64,000 nucleotides of DNA, taken from NCBI GenBank assembly GCA_002343325.1, contig DDSG01000029.1, positions 4,718-68,717 on the forward strand. Reading direction: 5' to 3'. A program made the position numbers and the translations under genes. Below, one piece after another: positions 47,755-55,951 of this stretch. Within the stretch, counting starts at the first letter, position 1, and each line of letters begins with the position of its first letter. Under the pieces are notes generated by a model that made no database searches, had not been told where the DNA came from, and saw only the letters and a program-made list of their open reading frames with translations. Source of the stretch: Phycisphaerales bacterium UBA2396. Lineage in GTDB: Bacteria > Planctomycetota > Phycisphaerae > Phycisphaerales > UBA1924.

Positions 47755-48429
47755 ATGGACGAGCCCCGTCCCAACACGCACCGCGATCGCCCCCCGCTGT
47801 CGCTCCGCGATCGGCTCGCCCGGATCCTCCCCGCACGTCCCGTCGAGATTCTCGGGCCCGAACTCGTCCGAACCTCCAGGCTCGAACTCAGGCCCATCGT
47901 CGACAAAGACCGCTCGTCCTTCCTCGAAGCCATCGCCCAAAGCCGCGACGAACTCTCCCGCTACTACGACCTCTGGCACCCCGGCGACCGAGACGAAGAT
48001 GTCTTCCGACGCCAACTCGCCCTCTGCCACGCCGGTTCCGCCAGCGGCAAAGCCTGGCGACGCGGCGCCTTCACTCCCTCGGGCGACTTCGTCGGCTGTT
48101 TCAACCTCTGCAACATCGAGCACGGCCTCGAAGAAACCGCCGAAGCCGGATGGTGGATCCGCTCCGACGTCGGTCGCCTCGGGCTCGGCAGCGAAGGCGT
48201 CTCCGCGCTCGTCCAATTCGCCCTCGACACCGGACACGGCGGCCTGGGCCTCACCCGCGTTACCGCACTCATCCACGCCCAGAACACCCCGAGCCTCCGC
48301 GTCGCAGAACACGCCGGCATGACCCACGCCCCCAACGAAACCGCCTCCGTCCTCCTCAACGGGCAATGGGTCCCCCACGTCGTCTACTCGCGCAGCGCAA
48401 CCCCGCTCGGCGGTATGCTCGCGGGATGA
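47755..48429 (+). CDS. GNAT-family N-acetyltransferase, RimJ/RimL-like
   Basis: A 224-residue protein. LVRTSRLELRPIVDKDRSSF marks the start of a RimJ/RimL-like acetyltransferase. AEAGWWIRSDVGRLGLGSEG is the acetyl-CoA pyrophosphate-binding segment, and VTALIHAQNTPSLRVAEHAG is the last conserved motif. Members modify ribosomal-protein or other N-terminal amines, or small molecules. The target is unknown. Its stop overlaps the start of the following asparaginase-type gene (ATGA), so the two are translationally coupled. Confidence 0.88.
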   Translation: MDEPRPNTHRDRPPLSLRDRLARILPARPVEILGPELVRTSRLELRPIVDKDRSSFLEAIAQSRDELSRYYDLWHPGDRDEDVFRRQLALCHAGSASGKAWRRGAFTPSGDFVGCFNLCNIEHGLEETAEAGWWIRSDVGRLGLGSEGVSALVQFALDTGHGGLGLTRVTALIHAQNTPSLRVAEHAGMTHAPNETASVLLNGQWVPHVVYSRSATPLGGMLAG

Positions 48430-49550
48430 ACCCTCTCTCTCGCCGGATGGTCCTCGCCAGCGGTGCCGCTGCAGCCGCCTCAGCGATCACGCACACCTCA
48501 CACGCCCAGCCCACCTCCGCCGGCGAACCCTGGCGCGGCGCTCCAGGTGCCTCCGGCGAACCCATGGGCGACGCCCATCGCGGCCCATGCTCCATCGCCT
48601 CCGGCAACGGCCTCCGCTCCGTCACACGAGCACGCCAACTCCTCGACCAGGGTTTCGACCCCGCCGATTGCATCGTTCAAGGCGTCGCCATCATCGAAGA
48701 CGACCCCGAAGACATGTCCGTCGGCCTCGGCGGCCTCCCCAACGCCGACGGCATCGTCGAACTCGATGCCTCCGTCATGTACGGGCCCACGCACAAGTCC
48801 GGCGCCGTCGCCTCCCTCCGCAACATCCGCAACCCCGCTCAGGTCGCCCTTCTCGTCCTCCGACGTACCGACCACTGCCTCCTCGTCGGCGAAGGCGCCC
48901 TCCGCTTCGCCACCAGCATGGGCTTCAAGGAAGAAAACCTCCTCACCGAAAACGCCCGCCGCGAGTGGCAACGCTGGCGCGAGAACATGAGCAAGAACGA
49001 CGACTGGCTCAACGACGACGAACGAGACACCCCCAAGGGCAAACCCTTCGAACAGCCAGGACAACTCGCCGCATCGAAGGACCCCGCCTTCACCTACGGC
49101 ACCGTCCACTGCTCCATCGTCACCCCCGACAAGGACGTCGCCTCCTGCACCAGCACCAGCGGCCTCTCCTGGAAGATCTCGGGTCGCGTCGGCGATTCGC
49201 CCATCATCGGCGCGGGCAACTACTGCGACAACGCCGTTGGCGCCGCCGGTTGCACAGGTCGCGGCGAATCCTGCATCACCAACCTCGCCGCTCACACCAT
49301 CGTCATGCTCATGGAACGAGGCCTCACCCCCGCCGAAGCCGCCCTCGCCACCGCCAAGAAAATCGCCGATAACACCAAGGAAAAACGCCTCCGCGACGCC
49401 AAGGGACGCCCCAACTTCAACGCCAGCTTCTACGCCCTGCGCAACGACGGCGCCTGGGGCGGGGCCTGCCTCCATCCCGGCGGGAGCATGGCCGTCGCCG
49501 ACGCCGCCGGCTCGCGCGTCGTTCGCCTCCCCGCACTCTTCGCCGACTGA
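48426..49550 (+). CDS. Exported N4-(beta-N-acetylglucosaminyl)-L-asparaginase-type Ntn hydrolase
   Basis: A 374-residue protein starting in an ATGA overlap. MNPLSRRMVLASGAAAAASA is a Tat-like signal (RR with the apolar run), ending near SHAQ. The hydrolase has the two-chain layout of aspartylglucosaminidase: VGLGGLPNADGIVELDASVM and the autoprocessing site YGTVHCSIV, with Thr as the nucleophile. SGRVGDSPIIGAGNYCDNAV and GAAGCTGRGE bind substrate. The residue before the catalytic Thr is Gly rather than the Asp of classic AGA. It could cleave GlcNAc-Asn from glycopeptides or isoaspartyl bonds outside the cell. Coupled to a GNAT gene. Confidence 0.88.
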   Translation: MNPLSRRMVLASGAAAAASAITHTSHAQPTSAGEPWRGAPGASGEPMGDAHRGPCSIASGNGLRSVTRARQLLDQGFDPADCIVQGVAIIEDDPEDMSVGLGGLPNADGIVELDASVMYGPTHKSGAVASLRNIRNPAQVALLVLRRTDHCLLVGEGALRFATSMGFKEENLLTENARREWQRWRENMSKNDDWLNDDERDTPKGKPFEQPGQLAASKDPAFTYGTVHCSIVTPDKDVASCTSTSGLSWKISGRVGDSPIIGAGNYCDNAVGAAGCTGRGESCITNLAAHTIVMLMERGLTPAEAALATAKKIADNTKEKRLRDAKGRPNFNASFYALRNDGAWGGACLHPGGSMAVADAAGSRVVRLPALFAD

Positions 49551-49557
49551 CGCCCGC

Positions 49558-51240
49558 TCAACGCTTCTTCCGCTTCTCGAACCGATCCTTGATGCTCGGC
49601 GTGTAGCTCGACCCCTTCGTCCGAACCCCCGGCATCCCCGACAGCCCGGGCAGCAGCCCGTTCAGCCCCCCCTTGCTCGACGCCGCCGCCTTCACCGCGT
49701 CGACCTTGTCCTTCCCGCTCATCCCCGCCATCGTTCGGCTCAGCGTCGAGATCATCTCGAACTGCTTCACCAACTGCCCCACATCCTCCGGCTTCACCCC
49801 CGACCCCTTCGCGATGCGCTTCCGACGCGAGAAGTCGATCTCGCCCGGTCTCGACCGCTCCACCTTCGTCATCGAGTTGATCATCGCCTCCACGCGATCG
49901 AGCTGCTTCTCGTCGATGTTCACGTTCTTCAGCATCGGCCCCACGCCGGGCAAGAGCCCCAGCAGATGACGCATCGGCCCCATCCGCCGCAGCGTCTTGA
50001 GCTGCTTGAGGAAGTCGTCCATCGTCATCTCGCCACGCGAGATCTTCTCCTGCAGCCGCTCCGCTTCCTCCTGGCTCACCTGCTCGTGCGCCTTCTCCAC
50101 CAGCGCCAGCACGTCGCCCATCCCGAGAATCCGCCCCGCGAACCGATCCGCGTGGAACTCCTCCAGCGCATCGATCTTCTCACCCATACCCACGAACCGG
50201 ATCGGCGCGCCCGTCACATGCTTCACCGACAACGCCGCGCCGCCGCGCGTGTCGCTGTCGAACTTCGTCAGCACGATCCCGTCCACGTCCAGCTTCTCGT
50301 GGAACGACTTCGCCGAATTCACCGCATCCTGCCCGGTCATCGCGTCCACGACCAGGAAAATGTGGTGCGGCACCAGCACCTTCCGCACCGCCCCAAGTTC
50401 CCCCATCAGCTCGTCATTGACGTGCAGCCGACCCGCCGTGTCCAAAATCACCGTGTCGACGCCCCGGGCTCTCGCCTCCGCCAACGCCCGCTGGCACACC
50501 TGCACCGCCACCCCCACCGCTTTCCCATACTCCGCCGACTTGTCCGGCTCCCCATAGAACGTGACGCTCCCGCCCCCCGGCGCCTCCGCCTGCACCTGCT
50601 TCGCCACGATCTCGAGCTGCTCCACCGCCGCCGGCCTCTGCAAGTCCGCCGCAACCAGCATCACGCTCCGACCGCGCTTCTTCAGAAACGCCGCCAACTT
50701 CCCGCACGTCGTCGTCTTTCCCGATCCCTGCAACCCGCACATCATCACCACCGTCGGCCCGGGCGAGACCCGCATGATCGGCTCGGTCTTCGACAGCCCC
50801 CCAAAACCGCCCGGCATACCCGCTCCGGGCAACCCCGGCGCACGCCCCGACATCTGGCCCGCCACGCCGCCGCTCGCCCCAAGCCCACCACCCGCCCCAC
50901 CCGGCGTCAGCCCCGCCGTCAAAGGCCCCGCCAGTTCCGCCGCCGCCTGCCTCGCCTCTTCCTCGCTCTTGGGCACGCCCCCGAGGAACCGCACCAGCTC
51001 CTCGTGCACGATCCCGATCATCTCCTGCTCCGGGCGCAGCGTCTTGGACACCTCCCGACCGACCGACGCCTTGAGCACCCGATCACAGAACGCCTCCACC
51101 ACCTCCACGTGCACGTCCGCGTCGATCAGTGCCGAACGCACCTCGACCATCGCCTCACGCACATTCGATTCGCTGATCGCGTTCTGACCCGCCAGCCGGC
51201 GATACAACCCCTGAAACGCGTCGGTAAGCCGCTCAAACAT
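49558..51240 (-). CDS. ffh: Signal recognition particle GTPase Ffh with extended N-G linker
   Basis: A 560-residue protein, ATG 51240. N domain 1-90 (FERLTDAFQGLYRRLAGQNA). The GTPase domain has GLQGSGKTTTCGKLA (169-183), DTAGRLH and TKFDSDTRGGAALS. The methionine-rich M domain has the RNA-binding SRRKRIAKGSG. E. coli Ffh has 453 residues and its P-loop near residue 100; here a Gly/Pro-rich, mostly disordered-looking insert of about 60 residues (roughly 91-155; GGAGGGLGASGGVAGQM) separates N and G. The Gly-rich C-terminus is also extended. It is divergent from the coiled-coil gene by 112 bases. Confidence 0.96.
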   Translation of the reverse strand: MFERLTDAFQGLYRRLAGQNAISESNVREAMVEVRSALIDADVHVEVVEAFCDRVLKASVGREVSKTLRPEQEMIGIVHEELVRFLGGVPKSEEEARQAAAELAGPLTAGLTPGGAGGGLGASGGVAGQMSGRAPGLPGAGMPGGFGGLSKTEPIMRVSPGPTVVMMCGLQGSGKTTTCGKLAAFLKKRGRSVMLVAADLQRPAAVEQLEIVAKQVQAEAPGGGSVTFYGEPDKSAEYGKAVGVAVQVCQRALAEARARGVDTVILDTAGRLHVNDELMGELGAVRKVLVPHHIFLVVDAMTGQDAVNSAKSFHEKLDVDGIVLTKFDSDTRGGAALSVKHVTGAPIRFVGMGEKIDALEEFHADRFAGRILGMGDVLALVEKAHEQVSQEEAERLQEKISRGEMTMDDFLKQLKTLRRMGPMRHLLGLLPGVGPMLKNVNIDEKQLDRVEAMINSMTKVERSRPGEIDFSRRKRIAKGSGVKPEDVGQLVKQFEMISTLSRTMAGMSGKDKVDAVKAAASSKGGLNGLLPGLSGMPGVRTKGSSYTPSIKDRFEKRKKR

Positions 51241-51352
51241 GTTCGTCGCCGGCAAAAACGCCGACCTCCCTCGCCGTTCGGCCAGGGGCTTGACCGACCA
51301 AGCGTACGCCCTTCCACCACCCCGCGGTCCACCCCGATACACTCCCCCCGAC

Positions 51353-52141
51353 ATGTGGCAGTGGATCCAGCAAAACATCGGCCTGCAGAACCTCGTCGTG
51401 ATCCTCCTGCTCGGCAGCGGGTTCCTCCAATGGATCATCGCCCAGCTCCAGGCCCAGCGCGCCGCCAAGAAGGCCCGTGAAGCCATGCAGGCCTCCGAAC
51501 TCGAAGCGCTCCGCACCGGACGCCCCATCGCCTCTCAGAACGCCTCTACTCCGGTCGCCCAGCCCCCGCTGCAATCCTCCCGCGAACGCCGACTCGAAGA
51601 AATCGCCGCCGCCCGCCAAAAGCAGCTCGAAGAGCTCCGCCGCCGCGCCGCTCAACGTCGCTCGGCCCAACCGCCAGCCGAAGCCAGATCCGCGCCGACC
51701 ACGCCCATCCCGCGCGACGCCACCGACGACACCAACGCCCAGCGCCGACAGGCCGAGGAACGCCGACGCGCCCGTCAGGAAGCTCGCGCCCGCCAGGAGG
51801 CAGCCCAGCGACAGGAAGCCGCCGCCAACGAGCAGGCGCTCCTCCGCCAGGCCGACGAACGCCGAGAAGTCGAACGCCGTGCCCTGCTCGACCGTGCCGA
51901 TTCCGCCGCTCGCGCCGCCGCGGCACGCGCTACCGCCGCCGTCTACGCCGAACCCGCCGTCAAGGGCAGCCCCCAGGCCGCGATTGCCGCCGCCGCCGCG
52001 AACGCCAAACGCTCCCTCCCCGACCCCGCCATCTCCGGCTCTCTCTCCCCAGCCGACCTCCGCCGGGCCATCATCCTCCGCGAGATCCTCGGCAACCCCG
52101 TCGCCCTCCGCAACCCCGCGGCCGAAGGGGCAATCCCATGA
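51353..52141 (+). CDS. Membrane-anchored coiled-coil protein
   Basis: A 262-residue protein starting at ATG 51353. MWQWIQQNIGLQNLVVILLL is an amphipathic start running into a transmembrane helix. The rest is a long charged helix rich in Arg, Ala, Gln and Glu (RERRLEEIAAARQKQLEELR, RQAEERRRARQEARARQEAA), probably cytoplasmic by the positive-inside rule. The end SPADLRRAIILREILGNPVA may be a short folded peptide. No family is recognised. Its stop overlaps the start of the next lipoprotein gene (ATGA), so both are cotranslated. Confidence 0.7.
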   Translation: MWQWIQQNIGLQNLVVILLLGSGFLQWIIAQLQAQRAAKKAREAMQASELEALRTGRPIASQNASTPVAQPPLQSSRERRLEEIAAARQKQLEELRRRAAQRRSAQPPAEARSAPTTPIPRDATDDTNAQRRQAEERRRARQEARARQEAAQRQEAAANEQALLRQADERREVERRALLDRADSAARAAAARATAAVYAEPAVKGSPQAAIAAAAANAKRSLPDPAISGSLSPADLRRAIILREILGNPVALRNPAAEGAIP

Positions 52142-52974
52142 ATCGAGCCCTTTGCCTCGCCACGCTCGGCACCATCGCCCTCACACTCCCGGGATGCACC
52201 GGACTCCAGGCCGATCCCAACAACCCCTCCGAAAGCGTCCTCGACCTTCTCTTCGCCGAACCCAACTTCGCCAACATCGCCGCCAACGCACAGGATCCCT
52301 TCGACAGCGACAACCGCTTCCGCGGCACCCTGCAGCTCTCCGTCTCCCCCGCCGGCAGCGACCCCGTCAACGTCGCCCTGTACGCCGCCAACTCCGAAGA
52401 CGAAGAAGCCTCCGTTCGCGCCGCAGCATGCCGCGCTCTCGGCCGCCACGGCAGCCCCGAACACGTCCCCCTCCTCGTCCGCCGTCTCACCGATGCCGAC
52501 GTCGGCGTCCGCAAGGAAGCCGCCCGCGCTCTCCAACGCATCCACAGCCCCGCCGCCATCGACCCACTCCTCACCGCACTCCGCGAGCCCGGGCTCACCC
52601 GACGCGCCGGCGGCGAGGTCGACCCTGACGTTCGCGCCGAAGCCGCCATCGCACTCGCCCAGTACCGCCGACCCGACGTCCTCCAAGGGCTCATCGAAGC
52701 CCTCGGCGACTCCCGCCTCGCCGTCAACCACAACGCCCTCGAATCCCTCCGCGTCACCACCGGACAGGACTTCGGCTACGACCGCGCCGCCTGGCTCGCC
52801 TGGCTCCAGGGCCGCCGCGAACCCTTCGCCGCCGGCTCCCTCTTCACCTTCCCCGCCTACTCCCGCGACCTCTGGATCATCGAGCGACTCCCCTTCATCC
52901 CCAAACCCGTCAACGAGTCCTCCTCCACCCCAGCCGGTATGCCCCTCACCATCGCGCCCACCGGCTCCCGATAA
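52138..52974 (+). CDS. HEAT-repeat lipoprotein
   Basis: A 278-residue protein with lipobox TLPGC (Cys20). After a non-repetitive N-terminal part (LLFAEPNFANIAANAQDPFD), residues about 80-210 contain HEAT-like repeats: SVRAAACRALGRHGSPEHVP, GVRKEAARALQRIHSPAAID, DVRAEAAIALAQYRRPDVLQ. The C-terminal TGQDFGYDRAAWLAWLQGRR resembles a conserved planctomycete ending. HEAT repeats form protein-binding solenoids, so an envelope scaffold or assembly role is inferred. Coupled to the membrane coiled-coil gene by an ATGA overlap, so the two products may work together. Confidence 0.8.
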   Translation: MNRALCLATLGTIALTLPGCTGLQADPNNPSESVLDLLFAEPNFANIAANAQDPFDSDNRFRGTLQLSVSPAGSDPVNVALYAANSEDEEASVRAAACRALGRHGSPEHVPLLVRRLTDADVGVRKEAARALQRIHSPAAIDPLLTALREPGLTRRAGGEVDPDVRAEAAIALAQYRRPDVLQGLIEALGDSRLAVNHNALESLRVTTGQDFGYDRAAWLAWLQGRREPFAAGSLFTFPAYSRDLWIIERLPFIPKPVNESSSTPAGMPLTIAPTGSR

Positions 52975-53032
52975 CGACACCACGCACTCAACCCCACTCC
53001 CCACGCGGCCGATCCCGGGGGTGGAGGACACT

Positions 53033-54037
53033 GTGCGCGCCCTGCGGATGCTCGGAGGAAAGCCCACCATCGATCCGCTGGCCGAGCTCCCACCGCTCGC
53101 CCCGGGCGAAGCCCTCGTCCGCATCCGCCGAGCCTCCCTCACCTCCGTCGAAGCGCTCGCAGGACTCTCCGCCGCCGATGGGCGAACCCTCGGCCACGAA
53201 GCGGTCGGCGTCGTCGAACGCATCGAACACAACGGCCGCCCGGACTGGAAGCAGCTCGAAAACGCCCGCGTCGCCATCCACCCCGTCGTCTCCTGCGCCG
53301 CCTGCGCCCTCTGCCGCGCAGGACTCGCCTGGCACTGCGCCGCCCGTCGCGTCATCGGGCTCTCCACGCCGCAGGGCGCACTGGCCGACCGCCTCGTCGT
53401 CCCCGCACGAAACCTCATCCCCATCCCCAACACTCTCGACGACGACAAAGCCTGCCTCGCCGTCACCGTCGGCGCCGCCATCCAGCTCACCCACGCCGTC
53501 CGCGTCGAGGGAAAGACCTTCGTCACCGTTCTCGGCGACGGACCCATCGGCCTCCTCGCCGCCCAGATCCTCGCACGCAAAAACGCCTCCGTCCGCCTTC
53601 TCGGCCGACATCCCGATCGCTTCTCACTCTGCGAACGCTGGGGCATCAAGCACCGCCACGAGTCCGAAGCCGGCCGACGCGCCGACCAGACCATCGTCCT
53701 CGACTGCACAGGCTCCCCCGCAGGCCTCGGGCTCGCCGCCCGTCTCGTCAGACCCCGCGGCACCGTCGTCGTCAAAGGCCCTCCCACCGGCTTCACACGC
53801 GACGGCGTCTGGCCCGCTGACCTCATGACCCTCATCGACCGCGAGGTCGCCATCCTCCCCTGCTCCTCCACCAACCTGCGCGAAGGTCTCGACGCCATCG
53901 CCTCCCACGCCGTCGATCTCGACCCCTTCCTCGGCCGCCGACTCCGCCTCGAACAAGCCCCCGACGCCCTCGCTCTCCTCCGCCAACGCGCCATCCTCCG
54001 CGCCATCGTCGACTTCGAACGCCCCAACGCCGCCTGA
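53033..54037 (+). CDS. Medium-chain zinc-type alcohol dehydrogenase-like protein
   Basis: A 334-residue protein. GTG 53033 (giving the MRALRMLGG-like start) is preceded by GGAGG. The structural zinc site is complete (CAACALCRAGLAWHC, C-x2-C-x2-C-x7-C), and GHEAVGVVE is present. The Rossmann cofactor part is VTVLGDGPIGLLAAQILARK. The catalytic-zinc Cys is not where expected: the segment that normally reads CGTD is LTSVEALAG here. Either the alignment differs or the catalytic metal is lost. Relation to threonine/sorbitol-type dehydrogenases is by overall pattern only. It overlaps nothing and is 16 bases from the following PhnP-like gene. Confidence 0.8.
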   Translation: MRALRMLGGKPTIDPLAELPPLAPGEALVRIRRASLTSVEALAGLSAADGRTLGHEAVGVVERIEHNGRPDWKQLENARVAIHPVVSCAACALCRAGLAWHCAARRVIGLSTPQGALADRLVVPARNLIPIPNTLDDDKACLAVTVGAAIQLTHAVRVEGKTFVTVLGDGPIGLLAAQILARKNASVRLLGRHPDRFSLCERWGIKHRHESEAGRRADQTIVLDCTGSPAGLGLAARLVRPRGTVVVKGPPTGFTRDGVWPADLMTLIDREVAILPCSSTNLREGLDAIASHAVDLDPFLGRRLRLEQAPDALALLRQRAILRAIVDFERPNAA

Positions 54038-54053
54038 CGACATAGCCTCACCC

Positions 54054-54902
54054 ATGCGGTTCGAATTCCTCGGCACCGGCACCTCCGCAGGCGTGCCCAA
54101 CATCGGCTGCGATTGCCGCGTCTGCACCAGCTCCGACCCGCGCGACCAACGCCTCCGAACCTCCGCCGCCATCCGCTGGACCGATCACCTCGGCCACGAC
54201 CGCTGCGTCCTCCTCGACGCCGGCCCAGACCTCCGCGCCCAGGCCCTCCGCGCAAAGCTCGCCCGCTGCGACGCCATCTTCTTCACCCACAACCACGTCG
54301 ATCACACCTTCGGCCTCGACGAGATCCGCCGCTTCAACGCCGTCCAACGCGCGCCCATCTCCCTCTTCGCCGAAGACCACACCATGAAGTTCCTCGAACG
54401 CGTCTACCAGCACATCTTCGACCCCTCCCGAAACATCAACGACTCCTTCGTCGCCTCCGTCATCCCTCACCGCATCCCAGCCTCCCTCCCCCCCATCTCA
54501 CTCCACGGCCTGCGCTTCACACCCATCCGCCTCCTCCACGGCAAACTCCCCATCCTCGGCTTTCGCATCGACCCCGATCCCGCCGCCCGCCTCGCCGCAC
54601 CCTGGCTCCCACTCGCCTACTGCACCGACGTTTCTGGAATACCCCCCGAAAGTTGGGGACTCCTCTCCGGCCTCTCAACCCTCGTCCTCGACTGCCTCCG
54701 TCACCGCAAGCACCCCACCCACCTCTGCGTCGACCAGGCCCTCTCCATCGCCGACCGCGTCGCCGCGAGGCGAACCTTCTTCATCCACATGTCGCACGAC
54801 GTCTTGCACGCCGAGTTCGCCGCCGAACTCCCCCTAGGCATCGAGCCCGCCCACGATGGCCTCGTCCTCGATCCCCTCGATCCCATCCCAAACAAACCCT
54901 GA
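54054..54902 (+). CDS. PhnP-like metallo-beta-lactamase-fold hydrolase
   Basis: A 282-residue protein. MRFEFLGTGTSAGVPNIGCD begins the MBL fold, and Cys residues in GCDCRVCTS form the extra zinc-site signature of the PhnP group. The catalytic metal motif is FTHNHVDHTFGLDEI (H-x-H-x-D-H), and FFIHMSHDVLH provides later ligands. PhnP opens ribosyl 1,2-cyclic phosphates in phosphonate degradation, and relatives act on other cyclic phosphates. No phosphonate lyase genes are seen. It follows the dehydrogenase by 16 bases and precedes atpG by 44, and may share its transcript. Confidence 0.85.
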   Translation: MRFEFLGTGTSAGVPNIGCDCRVCTSSDPRDQRLRTSAAIRWTDHLGHDRCVLLDAGPDLRAQALRAKLARCDAIFFTHNHVDHTFGLDEIRRFNAVQRAPISLFAEDHTMKFLERVYQHIFDPSRNINDSFVASVIPHRIPASLPPISLHGLRFTPIRLLHGKLPILGFRIDPDPAARLAAPWLPLAYCTDVSGIPPESWGLLSGLSTLVLDCLRHRKHPTHLCVDQALSIADRVAARRTFFIHMSHDVLHAEFAAELPLGIEPAHDGLVLDPLDPIPNKP

Positions 54903-54946
54903 TCAACCCCGTCCCCGCCACGCCCCAAGCCTATAGTCGCCTCCTT

Positions 54947-55858
54947 ATGGCCAAGACACGCGAGATCAAGAAGCGCATCAAAGCCGTCGGCAACATCCGC
55001 CGCATCACCAAAACGATGCAGATGATCGCCACCGCCAAGTTCGCCGCCGCTCAGCAGCGAGCCACCGCCAGCAAGCCCTACACCGAGGCGCTCTTCCAGC
55101 TCGTCGCCGATCTCGCCGCCAGCGTCGAAGGCGTCAGCCATCCGCTCTTCGGCTCCGACGCCGACAAGGCCAAGAACGCACAGCCTCTCACCCTCATCAT
55201 CACCTCCGACCGCGGCCTCTGCGGCGCGTACAACAGCAACGTGCTCCGCACCGCCATGGCCTTCCTTCGCGCCAACCCCGCCGCCAAGGCCGGCAGCATC
55301 GAGCTCGTCGGCAAGAAGGGCGTCGCCTTCCTCCGCTTCAACGGCATCAAGATCGCCAAGTCCCACACCTTCGGCGACAAGCCCTCCTACGACGCTGTCC
55401 GCGCCCTCGCCGATTCCTACATCGAACGATTCTCAAGCGGCGAAATCTCCGCCGTCAACGTCATCTACATGCGCTTCATCTCCGCCGGCAAGCAGGCCCC
55501 AGCCGTCCTCCAGCTCCTCCCCTTCAGCCCCGACGCCGCGTCGCAGCTCGCCCGTTCGCAGAAGAAGAGCGACGACCCGACCCCCGCGCCCGCCGCCAAG
55601 GTCCCCTACGAGTTCACCCCCAGCGCACGCCAGCTTCTCGACGATCTGCTCCCCGCCGCCGTCCGCGCCGTCCTCTTCCAGGGCTTCAACGACGCCGTCG
55701 TCAGCGAGCACATCGCACGCATGGTCGCCATGAAGTCCGCCACCGACGCCGCCGGCAAGATGGGCAAGCTCTACACCCGCAAGTTCAACCGCGCCCGCCA
55801 GGCCCAGATCACCACCGAGCTCACCGAGATCATCTCCGGCGCCGCCGCCCTCGCCTGA
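54947..55858 (+). CDS. atpG: ATP synthase F1 gamma subunit, solitary
   Basis: A 303-residue rotor subunit. ATG 54947 gives MAKTREIKKRIKAVGNIRRI, the conserved N-terminal helix, followed by TKTMQMIATAKFAAAQQRA. The C-terminal helix contains EHIARMVAMKSATDAAGKMG and NRARQAQITTELTEIISGAA, the classic gamma signature. TLIITSDRGLCGAYNSNVLR is also diagnostic. An insertion of about 25 residues (SQKKSDDPTPAPAAK) occurs before the last helix. No other atp gene is in the window, so the ATP synthase genes are dispersed or this is part of a split operon. A terminator follows directly. Confidence 0.95.
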   Translation: MAKTREIKKRIKAVGNIRRITKTMQMIATAKFAAAQQRATASKPYTEALFQLVADLAASVEGVSHPLFGSDADKAKNAQPLTLIITSDRGLCGAYNSNVLRTAMAFLRANPAAKAGSIELVGKKGVAFLRFNGIKIAKSHTFGDKPSYDAVRALADSYIERFSSGEISAVNVIYMRFISAGKQAPAVLQLLPFSPDAASQLARSQKKSDDPTPAPAAKVPYEFTPSARQLLDDLLPAAVRAVLFQGFNDAVVSEHIARMVAMKSATDAAGKMGKLYTRKFNRARQAQITTELTEIISGAAALA

Positions 55859-55881
55859 GCCCGATCCTTCCTCACACAATG

Positions 55882-55920
55882 AAAAACGCCCGCGAGGCCT
55901 TCCCCGCGGGCGTTGTCTTT
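55882..55920. terminator. Bidirectional terminator between atpG and icd
   Basis: A perfect 10-bp stem, AACGCCCGCG (55885-55894) and CGCGGGCGTT (55905-55914), with AAAA before it and TGTCTTT after. It sits between the convergent stops of atpG and icd and can serve both. Confidence 0.8.
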
Positions 55921-55951
55921 GGCTCATGCTCAGGACACCACGCCCGGCCGC

